Positions 54,390 to 64,000 of a stretch of 64,000 bases of DNA are shown here, in pieces. The translations under genes were made by a program, and so were the position numbers. This DNA comes from Hypericibacter adhaerens. GTDB taxonomy: Bacteria; Pseudomonadota; Alphaproteobacteria; Dongiales; Dongiaceae. The DNA lies in the NCBI RefSeq assembly GCF_008728835.1, contig NZ_CP042582.1:3956217-4020216 (forward strand), written 5' to 3'. The notes beneath the pieces are model-generated. The model did no database searches. It saw only the letters and a list, made by a program, of their open reading frames with translations, and had not been told where the DNA came from. Every line of letters starts with the position of its first letter. The stretch's first letter is position 1.

Positions 54390-55390
54390 CGCCGTCCCAT
54401 CTGCGCGAAGCGCGCCGAGAGGGCCGCGATCAGCACGGCGACGATCATGATCACGCCCTGGAACAGCCCGGTATAGAAGGAGGACACGCCGGCGGCGAAC
54501 AGCACCTTCTGCAGCAGCATCAGGGTCGCCGCCCCCACCATCGAGCCGACCAGGCCGCCCCGGCCGCCGCGGAAGGAGGTGCCGCCGATCGCGATCGCGG
54601 CGAAGACCTGGAGCAGCAGCGGCGTGCCGGCATTAGGATTGCCGGTCGCCGTCTGGGCGCTCAGCATGTAGCCGGCAAGCCCGTAGAAGGCGCCCGCCGC
54701 GCAATAGGCGAAGAACTTGGTGCGGCGGACATCGATGCCGCCCAGCATGGCGGCGGTCTCGTCCGCGCCCACGGCGTAGATGGCGATACCGAAGCCGGTG
54801 CGCCGGATCACGAGCCAGATCGCGATGATGACGGCGGCGATCAGGCCGGTGATCGGGATGGTGTCCCAGAGCATGTCCAGGAGATCGTAGGAGACGAAAT
54901 CGGGCACCGTGCCGCCCGGCGCGTCGAGGATGACGAGCGCGATGCCGGAGGAGATGATCATGGTGCCGAGGGTCGAGGCGATCGACTGCAGGCCGACATA
55001 GGCGGTGAGCCAGCCATTGACGGCGCCGACCGCGATGCCGATCGCGACCACCAGCGCCAGGCCGTAGAGCGCGCCCCAGGGGCCGTCGCCCACCTGGGTC
55101 GCCATCACGACATTGGCGATCGACACCACGCCGGCGACCGAGAGGTCGAAGCCCCGCGTCAGCACCACGAAGGTGCCGCCCGCCGCGGCCAGCGCCAGCG
55201 GCAGCGCGTTGTTGAGCTGCTCGGTGATCTGCGAGAGCGAAGCGGCATCGGGCTGGGCGATCGCATAGGCGATGAAGAGGACCGCGTAGATCGCGGTCAC
55301 GATCAGGGTGCCGTTGCCGAGGCCCTGGCGGATCGTGCCGCCGAGCGACGAGGGCGCGGCCTTGGGCGGGGTCATGATCGTCGCGGTCAT
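54386..55390 (-). CDS. Sugar ABC transporter permease (RbsC-like), first
   Basis: A 334-residue BPD_transp_2 permease with LTRGFDLSVAGVVSIANVVMA, NGWLTAYVGLQSIASTLGTMIISSG and AIAIGGTSFRGGRGGLVGSMVGAATLMLL. It starts 10 bp after the ATPase gene and ends in an ATGA overlap with the second permease. Two unlike permeases suggest a heteromeric channel. Confidence 0.9.
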   Translation of the reverse strand: MTATIMTPPKAAPSSLGGTIRQGLGNGTLIVTAIYAVLFIAYAIAQPDAASLSQITEQLNNALPLALAAAGGTFVVLTRGFDLSVAGVVSIANVVMATQVGDGPWGALYGLALVVAIGIAVGAVNGWLTAYVGLQSIASTLGTMIISSGIALVILDAPGGTVPDFVSYDLLDMLWDTIPITGLIAAVIIAIWLVIRRTGFGIAIYAVGADETAAMLGGIDVRRTKFFAYCAAGAFYGLAGYMLSAQTATGNPNAGTPLLLQVFAAIAIGGTSFRGGRGGLVGSMVGAATLMLLQKVLFAAGVSSFYTGLFQGVIMIVAVLIAALSARFAQMGRR

Positions 55391-55399
55391 GGCGTCTCC

Positions 55400-56922
<1,523 letters not shown>

Positions 56923-56926
<4 letters not shown>

Positions 56927-57903
56927 GGTGCCGCCTTTCCACCGTCGCGCGCCGCGCGCGCTTCGTCTTCCCGCTCGGCCTCCCGCTTGTGGATGGCGAG
57001 GGCCATCAGGCGGCGGTCGCGCCATTCCCCGCGCTCGGCGAGGCGGTCGGCCGGCAGCTTCGCGCGGCGCTGCGCTTCGACCTTGGCGATCAAGGGCTCG
57101 TCCCAGACCTTGTGCTGGGCCCGCGAGGCGGCGATGCGCTGGTAGAGCGGTCCCAGCCGCCGGGCATAGTCGGCAACGCCGCCCGGCGCGTTCAGGTCGA
57201 TGGTCTCGAACGGCCCCATGAAGGCCCAGCGCATGCCGAGGCCATGGGAGACGGTCCGGTCGACATCCTCTGCGGAGGCATAGCCCTCCTCGACCAGGCG
57301 CCAGGCTTCCATCAGCAGCACGGCCTGCAGCCGGTTGAGGATGAAACCCTCGATCTCGCGGCTCATCTCGACCGGGACCTGGCCGACCGCCTCCATCAGC
57401 GCGCGGATCTCCGCGACGGTCTCGGGCGCGGTCCAGGGTGCCGGCACCAGCTCGACGACCGGAATGAGGTACGGCGGATTGACGGGATGGGCGACGAGAT
57501 AGCGCGCCTGCGAGCGCAGGCCTTCGGTGAAGGCCGAGGCCGGGATGCCCGAAGAGGAGCTGCCGACGATCGTCCCGGACCCGATGACGCGGTCGATCTC
57601 CGCGAAGACCGCCTTCTTGATGTCGAGCCGCTCGAACACATTTTCCTGGGCGTAAGCCGCGCCGTCGAGCGCCTGCGCGAGAGTCGCGGCGATGGCGATG
57701 CGCGCGAGGATGGGCTCGGGACGGTCGATCAGGCCCTGCTGCGCCAGGCTCGCCAGATCGCGCTCGATCTGCCGGCGCGCCGCTTCGGCGGCGCCGGGCG
57801 CCGCATCGAACAGGCGCACCTCGCGGCCGGCCCGGGCAAAGACGATGGCCCAGGCCCTGCCGACGAGACCGCAGCCGACAATCGCAATGTGACCGGAGAT
57901 CAC
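56923..57903 (-). CDS. 3-hydroxyacyl-CoA dehydrogenase-like (L-gulonate 3-dehydrogenase/CRYL1-type)
   Basis: A 326-residue NAD-dependent dehydrogenase. The Rossmann motif is IAIVGCGLVGRAWAIVFARAG, followed by SSSSGIPASAF, HPVNPPYLIPVVELVPAPWT with the catalytic His, and the C-terminal helical domain (SREIEGFILNRLQAVLLMEAWRLVEEG). Sequence style matches lambda-crystallin/L-gulonate dehydrogenases that act on hydroxy acids rather than CoA esters, which fits the sugar-acid operon. The start is a GTG at 57903 without a clear ribosome site; a short upstream open frame ends 6 bases before it. It is the first gene of the operon. Confidence 0.85.
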
Positions 57904-57909
57904 GAGCGG

Positions 57910-57981
57910 CTACGCGGCAAAGGCGGCGGCGGTCGGCGATGCGGCGCCGGGACGAATCCGGCGCATCGAATCCATGATCAT
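57910..57981 (-). CDS. Possible 23-residue leader/coupling ORF
   Basis: A short open frame starts at ATG 57981, about 5 bases after GGGAGAG on the minus strand. It encodes MIMDSMRRIRPGAASPTAAA plus FAA and stops with TAG at 57912-57910, 6 bases before the GTG of the dehydrogenase-like gene. It has a better ribosome site than the gene itself, so it could couple or regulate translation of the operon. There is no homology to cite; it may be chance. Confidence 0.3.
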   Translation of the reverse strand: MIMDSMRRIRPGAASPTAAAFAA

Positions 57982-58177
57982 CGTCACTCTCTCCCGGCCG
58001 GCGCGCCCGCTGGTGCGGACGCGCGAGGCGTTGTTCCGCCCCCTGTCATTGCGACCCGCGTTCTCGCGGGTTCGTGTCTTCAGCGGCATCGAGGCCGGGT
58101 TGGATGGGTCCGTCGCTCGCCTGCGTGCGAACCTCGCCGGAACATCGGCCGTGGAGACGGGCGCGATGGTAGCCGCG

Positions 58178-58239
58178 TTGCATACGTTTGCAAGAATTTT
58201 GTGCATACGATTGCAAAAGCGCTGTGCATACGCTTGCAA
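58178..58239. promoter_or_regulatory. Array of three LacI-type operators, 23-bp period
   Basis: Three 16-base sites lie at 58178-58193 (TTGCATACGTTTGCAA), 58201-58216 (GTGCATACGATTGCAA) and 58224-58239 (GTGCATACGCTTGCAA), each exactly 23 bases after the last. Each is a pseudo-palindrome with a central CG, the usual shape of LacI-family operators; the first is the most symmetric (7 of 8 half-site bases). They lie about 275 bp upstream of the sugar-acid operon, which encodes a LacI-family regulator. Confidence 0.7.
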
Positions 58240-58654
58240 GCCCTGGGGCGCATGCATTTTGCGACGCACAATCCGAAGGCAATTTTCCGGCGGAAAGCAG
58301 ATCGATCGCCGATATCGCATCGCAGCGAAGCACGATGCCATTCCAGCCGCGGCGGCGAGATCGCGTCGGAGGAATCCGTGCGCCGGGACCGAAGAGGCGG
58401 GCCCGTTGCGGCGCGAATTCCACAGCCCGGTGCCCGTGAAAGGCCGGGACAGACCCGACCCCTTCCTGTGCTCCGTCAGCCGCCGCCGGCCTCACGAGGC
58501 CCCGACCCCGGTGGCGGAAACCGCCGTGATTGCATGAGATTCATCTACCGTCGGCGCCTGCCAGCCGGGGAACGCCAACCGGCGGGCATGCCAGATCTGC
58601 CAAGGCAGAAGCGATCGAGGGCCGAGGGTCGGCAACCGCAGTCCGCCGCTCTCG

Positions 58655-58834
58655 CCGGACGGCCGGCAGCTCGCCGAGCTCGCCCAGGCAAAACGCCCGG
58701 GGCTCGAGCTGCTGCTTACCGCGCACTACGCCGAGACCACGATCCTGCATCACGGCCGGCTCGATGCCGGCGGGCATTTCCTGGCGGGGCTCTACAAGCT
58801 GGAGAAGCCGGCGAGAAAGGTTCGTGAGGCGCTG
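58655..58834 (+). pseudogene. Degraded receiver (REC) domain, C-terminal half
   Basis: In the plus frame beginning at 58637 the translation reads SPDGRQLAELAQAKRPGLEL, then LLTAHYAETTILHHGRLDAG, HFLAGLYKLEKPARKVREAL. This matches the second half of receiver domains of hybrid kinases, which usually read DGRELAxxARxxRPGLxVLFTTGYA...HxGxLDxG...KPFTxxxLARKVRExL. The conserved KPF is replaced by GLYKLEKP, the phosphorylation Asp half is missing, and no start codon or kinase part is present. It is therefore a gene remnant. The minus-strand Crp/Fnr gene begins 28 bases further on. Confidence 0.65.
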
Positions 58835-58862
58835 GCGGGCAAAGCCAGGGAAATCCCGTGCC

Positions 58863-59585
58863 CTAGCGGGCCAGATCCGCGAGGCTTCGTTCGTCGAGCA
58901 CCGTCAGCGTGTCGCGGTCGAGCGCGATGAGCTTGTCCGCAACCAACTGCCCCAGCACGCGCCCGACATGCACCGGCGTCAGGCCCAGCGCGTCGGCGAT
59001 ATGCTGGCGCCGCAGCGGGAAATGGAAGGCGCCCTCGACCGCCTGGCCCTGCAACTGCATCCGCGCGTGCAGCCCGAGGATGAGGCTGGCGATCCGCTCG
59101 CGCGCGTTCCTCCGTCCCAGATCCACCAGGCGCTCGTCGGACGCGCGGCAGAGGTTCGCATAGCAGCTTTCGAGCGATGCCGGCCCGTTGGCGACGGAGC
59201 CGAAGAACGCGGCCAGTTCGGCACGGCCGAACACGCACAGCGTGACGTCGGTCAGGGCCTGAACCGAGAAGTTGGTGCGCGCATCGAGATACAAGGGCAA
59301 GCCGATCGGGCTGCCGGGCAGCAGGAAGGAGAGGATCTGCCGGCGCCCATCCGCCAGAAGCCGGAAACGAAAGGCCCAGCCCTCGCGTAAGGTATAGACG
59401 GCATCGAGCGTCTCGCGCTCGCGATGGATGATGCGCTTGGCCTTGATCTGCCTGACATCCCGCCGGATCAATTCGATCGCGTGGGCATCGCTGGAGGCCA
59501 GCCCGCCATAGGCGGCGAAGGGACGGGCCTTGCAGTCGGTGCAGACGGGTCGGCCACCCGCACCGGGTTCAATATATCTGCCCAC
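58863..59585 (-). CDS. Crp/Fnr family transcriptional regulator
   Basis: A 240-residue regulator with a cyclic-nucleotide-fold sensor (about residues 35-150) and a C-terminal winged helix (RQHIADALGLTPVHVGRVLGQLV). The N-terminus carries C15-x2-C18 (PVCTDCKARPF), as in Fnr, and a central Cys117 (TLCVFG). The third N-terminal Cys of Fnr is not where expected (KARPFAAYG). It may bind an altered or no Fe-S cluster. The start is GTG 59585. It neighbours a globin-coupled kinase, so an oxygen or redox role is likely. Confidence 0.88.
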   Translation of the reverse strand: MGRYIEPGAGGRPVCTDCKARPFAAYGGLASSDAHAIELIRRDVRQIKAKRIIHRERETLDAVYTLREGWAFRFRLLADGRRQILSFLLPGSPIGLPLYLDARTNFSVQALTDVTLCVFGRAELAAFFGSVANGPASLESCYANLCRASDERLVDLGRRNARERIASLILGLHARMQLQGQAVEGAFHFPLRRQHIADALGLTPVHVGRVLGQLVADKLIALDRDTLTVLDERSLADLAR

Positions 59586-59989
59586 AGATAATCCCGATTG
59601 CTTCGCTATGCCGCTTCTGCGTTTGCGCCGCGATAGGCCGGCGCCCGATCGATCCTCATGCGCCCGGCGATGGCGCGGGGGAGGTTAGGAACAAACTCAT
59701 CGAAATTGCAAGGCGACAACATCCACACACCGCACAATCGATTACTCGCCCCGTTCGCGCATTTCGCGCTACATGGGTTGCATACATAGATATGCGTCGG
59801 GGGTATGTGGGGATTGTTCGATAATGCTTCAAGTATTGTCTCTGTTTTAGCGAGTCTTTTACTCGCCCGCCATCAACGTCGTTTCGCGGCTGCGACAATA
59901 GTGACCTTGACAGACGAGATCGCATCGGCAGCGCCCGCCCCGGAGCAGCGGGACCGCAGGCCGACCCTGACGCGAGCGCGAGAGGTTTC
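59586..59989. other. Divergent regulatory region between Crp/Fnr and globin-kinase genes
   Basis: A 404-bp gap without a gene, AT-richer than its surroundings between 59690 and 59870. It holds a dyad GCATA-CATAGA-TATGC (59780-59795) and a small hairpin GCGAGT-CTTTT-ACTCGC (59850-59866). These may be operator or leader structures of the kinase operon. TTGCATAC at 59778-59785 echoes the half-site of the operators at 58178, but the rest of the site differs. Confidence 0.45.
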
Positions 59990-62203
59990 ATGGCCGGTAC
60001 CGTATTCGATATCGACGGGAAGCTTGCCTTCCTCGGGCTGGACCCGGCGAGCGCCGAGGCGCTTCGGGAACTCCAGCCCGTCGTCGCCGCCCGCATCGGC
60101 GCCATCATGGCCGAGTTCTACGGACATATCGGCGGGGTCGCCGAGCTCGACGGCATGTTCGGCGACGAGGCCGCTCGCGCACGCGTGCAGACCGCCCAGG
60201 CGGCGCACTGGCTGAGCCTGTTCGGCGCGAGGTTCGACGAACGCTATGTGGCGAGGACGCAGCGGATCGGCCAGGCCCACCATCGGCACAACCTGGAGCC
60301 CGGCTGGTACATCGGCGGCTACTGCTTCATGCTCAACCGCCTGATCTCCCTGGCCGCGGAGCATTACAGCGCCGAGCCCGCGAAGCTGACCGCCGCCATC
60401 CAGGCGATCAACCGCGCCGTGTTCCTGGATATGGATCTGGCGCTGAGCGTCTATCACGAGGCGGTCATCGCCATGCGCGAGGCCGAGAAGGCCGAGCTGC
60501 GGGTCGCGAAGGTGGCCGCCGAATCGGCCAGCCGGGCCAAGTCCGAGTTTCTCGCCACCGTGAGCCACGAGGTCCGCACGCCCTTGAACGGCGTCCTCGG
60601 CATGGCGGGCCTGCTGCTCGACACGCTGCTCAACGAGGAGCAGCGCCATTTCGCCGCGACCATCCGCGATTCCGGCGAGATCCTGCTCGACCTGATCAAC
60701 GACATCCTCGATTTCTCGAAGATCGAAGCCGGGCGCCTGGAGCTCGAGGTCGCGGATTTCGAGCCCTCGCCGCTGGTCGAAAGCGTCATCGAGCTGCTGG
60801 CGCCCCGCGCCCATGCCAAGCGGATCGATCTCGTCTCCTGCGTCCACCCCGACCTGCCGCCGGTCCTGTCCGGCGACCCGGGCCGTCTGCGCCAGATCAT
60901 GCTCAACCTCGTCGGCAACGCGATCAAGTTCACCAGGAGCGGCGGCGTGGCGCTCGAGCTGCGGCTGGAGCGGGTCTCGGGCCACTCGGTCGTGATGCTC
61001 TGCCGGATCACCGACACCGGCATCGGCATCCCCCTTTCCATCCAGCAGAAGCTCTTCCAGCGCTTCTCCCAGGGCGATGCGGCCACCACGCGGCTTCATG
61101 GCGGCACAGGCCTCGGCCTCGCCATCTCGAAACAGCTGGTGACGCTGATGGGCGGCGAGATCGGCGTCGAAAGCGAGCCGGGCAAGGGGAGCTGCTTCTG
61201 GTTCAAGGTGCCGCTGGGGCGCGGCAGCTCGGTCAGCCAGCGCGCCTCGAGGCTGGCGATCGCCAAGGCGGCCCTCGCCGGCAAGAGCGTTCTCCTCGTC
61301 GACGATCACGAAATGAATCTTCGGGTCGTCGGCCTCCAGCTCCGCTCGCTCGACATGACGGTCGAGACGGCGCTGGGCGCGGGCGAAGGGCTCGCGGCCC
61401 TGCGCCGCGCGGCGGAAGCAGGGAGGCCCTTCGCCATCGCCATGGTGGATCACATGATGCCCGACATCGATGGGCCGGCCTTTGCCCGGATGGTCCAGGC
61501 CGAGCCGGCGCTCTCCGCCACCCGGCTGGTCCTCTGCTCGTCCACCGGCACGGTCGGCGGCGACACCGCCGCCCGCCAGCTCGGTTTCGATGCCACGGTG
61601 CCGAAACCCCTCCATGGCGACAAGATCGCGCTCCGGCTGGCGGGCCTGATGGGCGCCGAGCTGCCCGACCGCATCCTGGACCTGCCGGCGAGCTGGGGCG
61701 CACCGTCGGAGAGCCTGCGCATCCTGCTCGCCGACGACAACAAGGTGAACCAGAAGCTGGCCACCATTCTCCTGACCAAGGCGGGACACCGGGTCGACGT
61801 CGCCGGCAACGGCATCGAGGCGGTCCATGCCGTCTGCCAGCGCCATTACGACCTGGTGCTGATGGACATCCAGATGCCGGAGATGGACGGGCTGGAGGCG
61901 ACGCGGCGGATCCGCGCCCTGCCGGCCGAGACCAGCCGGATCCCCATCATCGCCATGACCGCCAATACGATGGCGGAAGACCGGATCCAGTGCCAGCAGG
62001 CGGGCATGAACGGCTACGTGTCCAAGCCGATCGACGTCAGCCTGCTGATGCTCGAGGTCGCGCGCTGCGCGGGCCGGGAAGCCGGTCCCGCGCCGGCCCC
62101 GCCGGCATCTTCGGCCGCGAGAGAGACAGAACCGCAAGGCGGCGCGGACGCGGAAGCGGCCGTCGTCGAGTTCCTGGGCTTGCTGAACGGCACGGCCGGA
62201 TAA
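59990..62203 (+). CDS. Globin-coupled hybrid sensor histidine kinase with two receiver domains
   Basis: A 737-residue soluble sensor. Residues about 10-165 form a haem-binding sensor globin (protoglobin type) with proximal His97 in [20 protein letters not shown]. The kinase follows: H-box [16 protein letters not shown] with His193, N-box [14 protein letters not shown]1 DTGIGIP and G2 [13 protein letters not shown]1 has LLVDDHEMN and [14 protein letters not shown]2 has [26 protein letters not shown] and SKPID. It should sense O2, CO or NO. GAGAGG precedes ATG 59990. It is 48 bp upstream of the split Aer pair. Confidence 0.92.
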   Translation: MAGTVFDIDGKLAFLGLDPASAEALRELQPVVAARIGAIMAEFYGHIGGVAELDGMFGDEAARARVQTAQAAHWLSLFGARFDERYVARTQRIGQAHHRHNLEPGWYIGGYCFMLNRLISLAAEHYSAEPAKLTAAIQAINRAVFLDMDLALSVYHEAVIAMREAEKAELRVAKVAAESASRAKSEFLATVSHEVRTPLNGVLGMAGLLLDTLLNEEQRHFAATIRDSGEILLDLINDILDFSKIEAGRLELEVADFEPSPLVESVIELLAPRAHAKRIDLVSCVHPDLPPVLSGDPGRLRQIMLNLVGNAIKFTRSGGVALELRLERVSGHSVVMLCRITDTGIGIPLSIQQKLFQRFSQGDAATTRLHGGTGLGLAISKQLVTLMGGEIGVESEPGKGSCFWFKVPLGRGSSVSQRASRLAIAKAALAGKSVLLVDDHEMNLRVVGLQLRSLDMTVETALGAGEGLAALRRAAEAGRPFAIAMVDHMMPDIDGPAFARMVQAEPALSATRLVLCSSTGTVGGDTAARQLGFDATVPKPLHGDKIALRLAGLMGAELPDRILDLPASWGAPSESLRILLADDNKVNQKLATILLTKAGHRVDVAGNGIEAVHAVCQRHYDLVLMDIQMPEMDGLEATRRIRALPAETSRIPIIAMTANTMAEDRIQCQQAGMNGYVSKPIDVSLLMLEVARCAGREAGPAPAPPASSAARETEPQGGADAEAAVVEFLGLLNGTAG

Positions 62204-62251
62204 GCCCGTGCCGGGACCGAAGAACCAACGATAAAGAGAAAGAGGAAGATC

Positions 62252-62836
62252 ATGCTGGGCCTGGCTTCCACCGATCGAACGAGCGCGCGCCGCGCACCCC
62301 CTGCCCGCAAGCTGGCGCGGGTCGTGCAACCCACCGCAACCGAACGCCATTTCGACAAGAACGAGATCATCGTCAGCAAGACCGACCTCAAGGGCCACAT
62401 GATCTATGTGAACCGGGTCTTCATGGCGATCTCCGACTACGACGAATCCGAGCTGCTCGGGCAACCGCACAGCATGATCCGGCATCCCGACATGCCTCGC
62501 TGCGTCTTCAAGCTGCTTTGGGAGCGGCTGCAATCGGGCAAGGAGATCTTCGCCTACGTCAAGAACATGACGAAGACCGGCGACTACTACTGGGTGCATG
62601 CCCACGTGACGCCGACGATCCTGAGCTCGGGCGAGATCATCGGCTACCACTCCAACCGGCGCGTGCCGGAACGCCGGATCCTCGACGAGACCATCATCCC
62701 GCTCTATCGCGCGCTCAAGGCGATCGAGGATCGCGATCCCGACCGCAAGAGCGGGCTCCAGCAATCCTGGGACAAGCTTCACGCCATCCTGAAGGAAAAG
62801 GAGATCAGCTATGACGAGTTCATCTTCGGTCTTTAA
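62252..62836 (+). CDS. Stand-alone PAS sensor resembling the N-terminal half of Aer
   Basis: A 194-residue protein with one PAS domain (about residues 35-140): [40 protein letters not shown] and [21 protein letters not shown]. These align with the FAD-binding PAS of the Aer energy taxis receptor; the RHPDMP motif and the Asn residues are kept, while the flavin-side Trp of Aer aligns with a non-Trp residue. An [14 protein letters not shown] tail resembles the Aer linker. Its stop overlaps the next gene by 26 bases, and that gene encodes the missing membrane and signalling half. AGAGGAAG precedes ATG 62252. Confidence 0.88.
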   Translation: MLGLASTDRTSARRAPPARKLARVVQPTATERHFDKNEIIVSKTDLKGHMIYVNRVFMAISDYDESELLGQPHSMIRHPDMPRCVFKLLWERLQSGKEIFAYVKNMTKTGDYYWVHAHVTPTILSSGEIIGYHSNRRVPERRILDETIIPLYRALKAIEDRDPDRKSGLQQSWDKLHAILKEKEISYDEFIFGL

Positions 62837-64000
62837 GGCCGCGGCGGCGCTCGCCGCCGCCGCGGCCGTTCTCGGCATCGGCTGGATGGGGGTCCGGGCC
62901 GGCCTGTCCGCGGAGGTCGCTGGCCCCGGTGCCCTGGTGGCGCTCGCGGGCATCGGCTTCCTGGGCCTCGGCGGCCGGACGATCTCGGCGGGCGGCGGCG
63001 CCGTCGCGCGCGGGCTTCAGGTCTGCAAGGCCGTGGCCGACGGCAATTTCGAGGCCCGGGTCACGGATATCCGCGAGGCCGGCGAGATGGGCGAACTGCT
63101 CTGGGCGATCAACGAGCTGATCGACCGGGCCGACGCCTATCTGCGCGAATCCGCGGCCTCGATGGATCACGTCGCCCGCAACGTCTATTACCGGCGCATC
63201 GCCGAGACCGGGATGGTCGGCAGCTTCCTGGCGAGCAGCCAGCGCATCAACAAGGCCACCGACGCGATGGCCACGAAGGTCGCGGAATCCCGCCGGGTCG
63301 CCGACAAGATCAGGGACGTCGTCGGGACGGTCTCGGCCGCGGCGACCCAGCTCGAGACGACCGCGCGCTCGATGCAGGGGGCCGCCGACAGCACCTGCAA
63401 GCGCGCCGACGCCGTGGCCGCCGGCGCCGATCAGGCGGCCGCCAGCGTCGGCACCGTCGCTTCGGCGGCCGAGGAACTGACCGGCTCGATCCAGGAGATC
63501 GGCCAGCAGGTGGCGCGCTCCAACCAGATCACGCTGACCGCCGTCCGCGAGACCGAGGAGACCAACGCGCGGGTGGAGAGCCTCGCCACGGCCGCGCAGA
63601 AGATCGGCGAGGTGGTGGTGCTCATCACCGAGATCGCGAGCCAGACCAACCTGCTGGCGCTGAACGCGACGATCGAGGCGGCGCGGGCCGGCGATGCCGG
63701 CAAGGGCTTCGCCGTCGTGGCGCAGGAGGTGAAGCAGCTCGCCAGCCAGACGGCGCACGCGACCGAGGACATCACCGCCCAGGTGGCCTCGATCCGCAGC
63801 GCCACCGACGCCGCGGTCGCCGGTGTCAACGGCATCGGCAAGACGGTGCGCGAGGTGAACGAGATCGCCTCGGCCATCGCCGCCGCGATCGAGGAGCAGA
63901 GTGCGGCCACCCGGGAGATCGCGTCCAGCGTGTCGCAGGCCTCGGCCGGCACCACCGACGTGACCCGCAACGTCCAGGAGGTCACCGCGGTCGCCAGCGA
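62811..64000 (+). CDS. Methyl-accepting chemotaxis protein, Aer-like signalling half (cut by window edge)
   Basis: The first 396 residues are visible. A short N-terminus leads to a helical hairpin (two hydrophobic stretches near residues 7-25 and 38-57) with no periplasmic domain. A HAMP-like region ([20 protein letters not shown]) follows, then the MA signalling domain with tip [27 protein letters not shown] sits 7 bases before ATG 62811, inside the PAS gene. With that gene it makes a complete Aer architecture on two polypeptides. The C-terminus lies outside the window. Confidence 0.9.
   Translation, partial: MTSSSSVFKAAAALAAAAAVLGIGWMGVRAGLSAEVAGPGALVALAGIGFLGLGGRTISAGGGAVARGLQVCKAVADGNFEARVTDIREAGEMGELLWAINELIDRADAYLRESAASMDHVARNVYYRRIAETGMVGSFLASSQRINKATDAMATKVAESRRVADKIRDVVGTVSAAATQLETTARSMQGAADSTCKRADAVAAGADQAAASVGTVASAAEELTGSIQEIGQQVARSNQITLTAVRETEETNARVESLATAAQKIGEVVVLITEIASQTNLLALNATIEAARAGDAGKGFAVVAQEVKQLASQTAHATEDITAQVASIRSATDAAVAGVNGIGKTVREVNEIASAIAAAIEEQSAATREIASSVSQASAGTTDVTRNVQEVTAVAS

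Noticed and set aside
58178-58239. Three 23-bp repeats as replication-origin iterons
   Set aside because: There are only three copies, no rep gene and no AT-rich unwinding region nearby. Each unit is CG-centred and pseudo-palindromic like a LacI-family operator.
57910-58341. Minus-strand open frame of 143 codons upstream of the sugar-acid operon
   Set aside because: It covers the three operator repeats and has no family features. Only its last 24 codons have a ribosome site, and these are listed separately as a possible leader.
59873-62953. About 1000-codon minus-strand open frame over the globin kinase
   Set aside because: It is a shadow of the kinase and PAS genes on the plus strand. It has no domain motifs, no ribosome site and biased composition.

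Overview
The window is GC-rich chromosomal DNA with tightly packed genes and many ATGA-type overlaps. A C4-pathway 5-aminolevulinate synthase (hemA), a split Aer-type receptor, many ABC and DMT transporters and the overall gene content point to an alphaproteobacterium, most likely a soil or water member of the Rhodospirillales. That placement is an inference from gene content; there is no rRNA in the window. I see no phage, insertion sequence, integrase or CRISPR array.

Region 1 (1-25.2 kb) is mostly housekeeping and small accessory genes. It holds the start of a DinB-family gene, a TrpXYZ-like ABC transporter (binding protein, permease, ATPase), a methyltransferase, a sulfotransferase, moaA, a conserved secreted protein divergent from nadK, an N-formylglutamate amidohydrolase and argE. 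Three alpha/beta hydrolases follow, then a redoxin-2OG oxygenase fusion, a VOC protein, a metal-ligand-poor M24 protein divergent from an SDR plus a polyamine-type binding protein, and a DHA2 exporter. The region ends with tRNA-Leu(TAA), a TudS-related pair, a ClC channel, a CinA-like protein, a lipoprotein and map.

Region 2 (25.2-36.3 kb) holds a Wzm/Wzt-like export pair, two DMT exporters, a membrane histidine kinase, a Cache-type chemoreceptor, an agmatinase-family enzyme, an enoyl-CoA hydratase and hemA. Region 3 (36.3-45.7 kb) is a nitrogen-compound block: an EutQ-like cupin, two tandem amidases, a LysR regulator, a non-pyrrolysine MttB-family methyltransferase, a DgcA-like flavin oxidoreductase and a 2OG oxygenase. 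Two clusters of intergenic palindromic repeats sit in it.

Region 4 (45.7-58.3 kb, all minus strand) is a catabolic operon. In transcription order it encodes a 3-hydroxyacyl-CoA-dehydrogenase-like enzyme, an RbsA-type ATPase, two permeases, a sugar-binding protein, a HisD-like dehydrogenase, a LacI regulator, a small unknown protein, a lactonase-like MBL hydrolase, a DUF1537 four-carbon acid sugar kinase and PdxA2. The last two match the known D-threonate-type route to dihydroxyacetone phosphate. The HisD-like enzyme and the lactonase suggest a longer pathway that starts from a polyol, aldose or lactone. Upstream lie three LacI-type operators at an exact 23-bp period.

Region 5 (58.6-64 kb) looks like an oxygen/redox sensing block: a receiver-domain pseudogene, a Crp/Fnr regulator, a globin-coupled hybrid histidine kinase, and an Aer receptor split into two overlapping genes, the second cut by the window edge.
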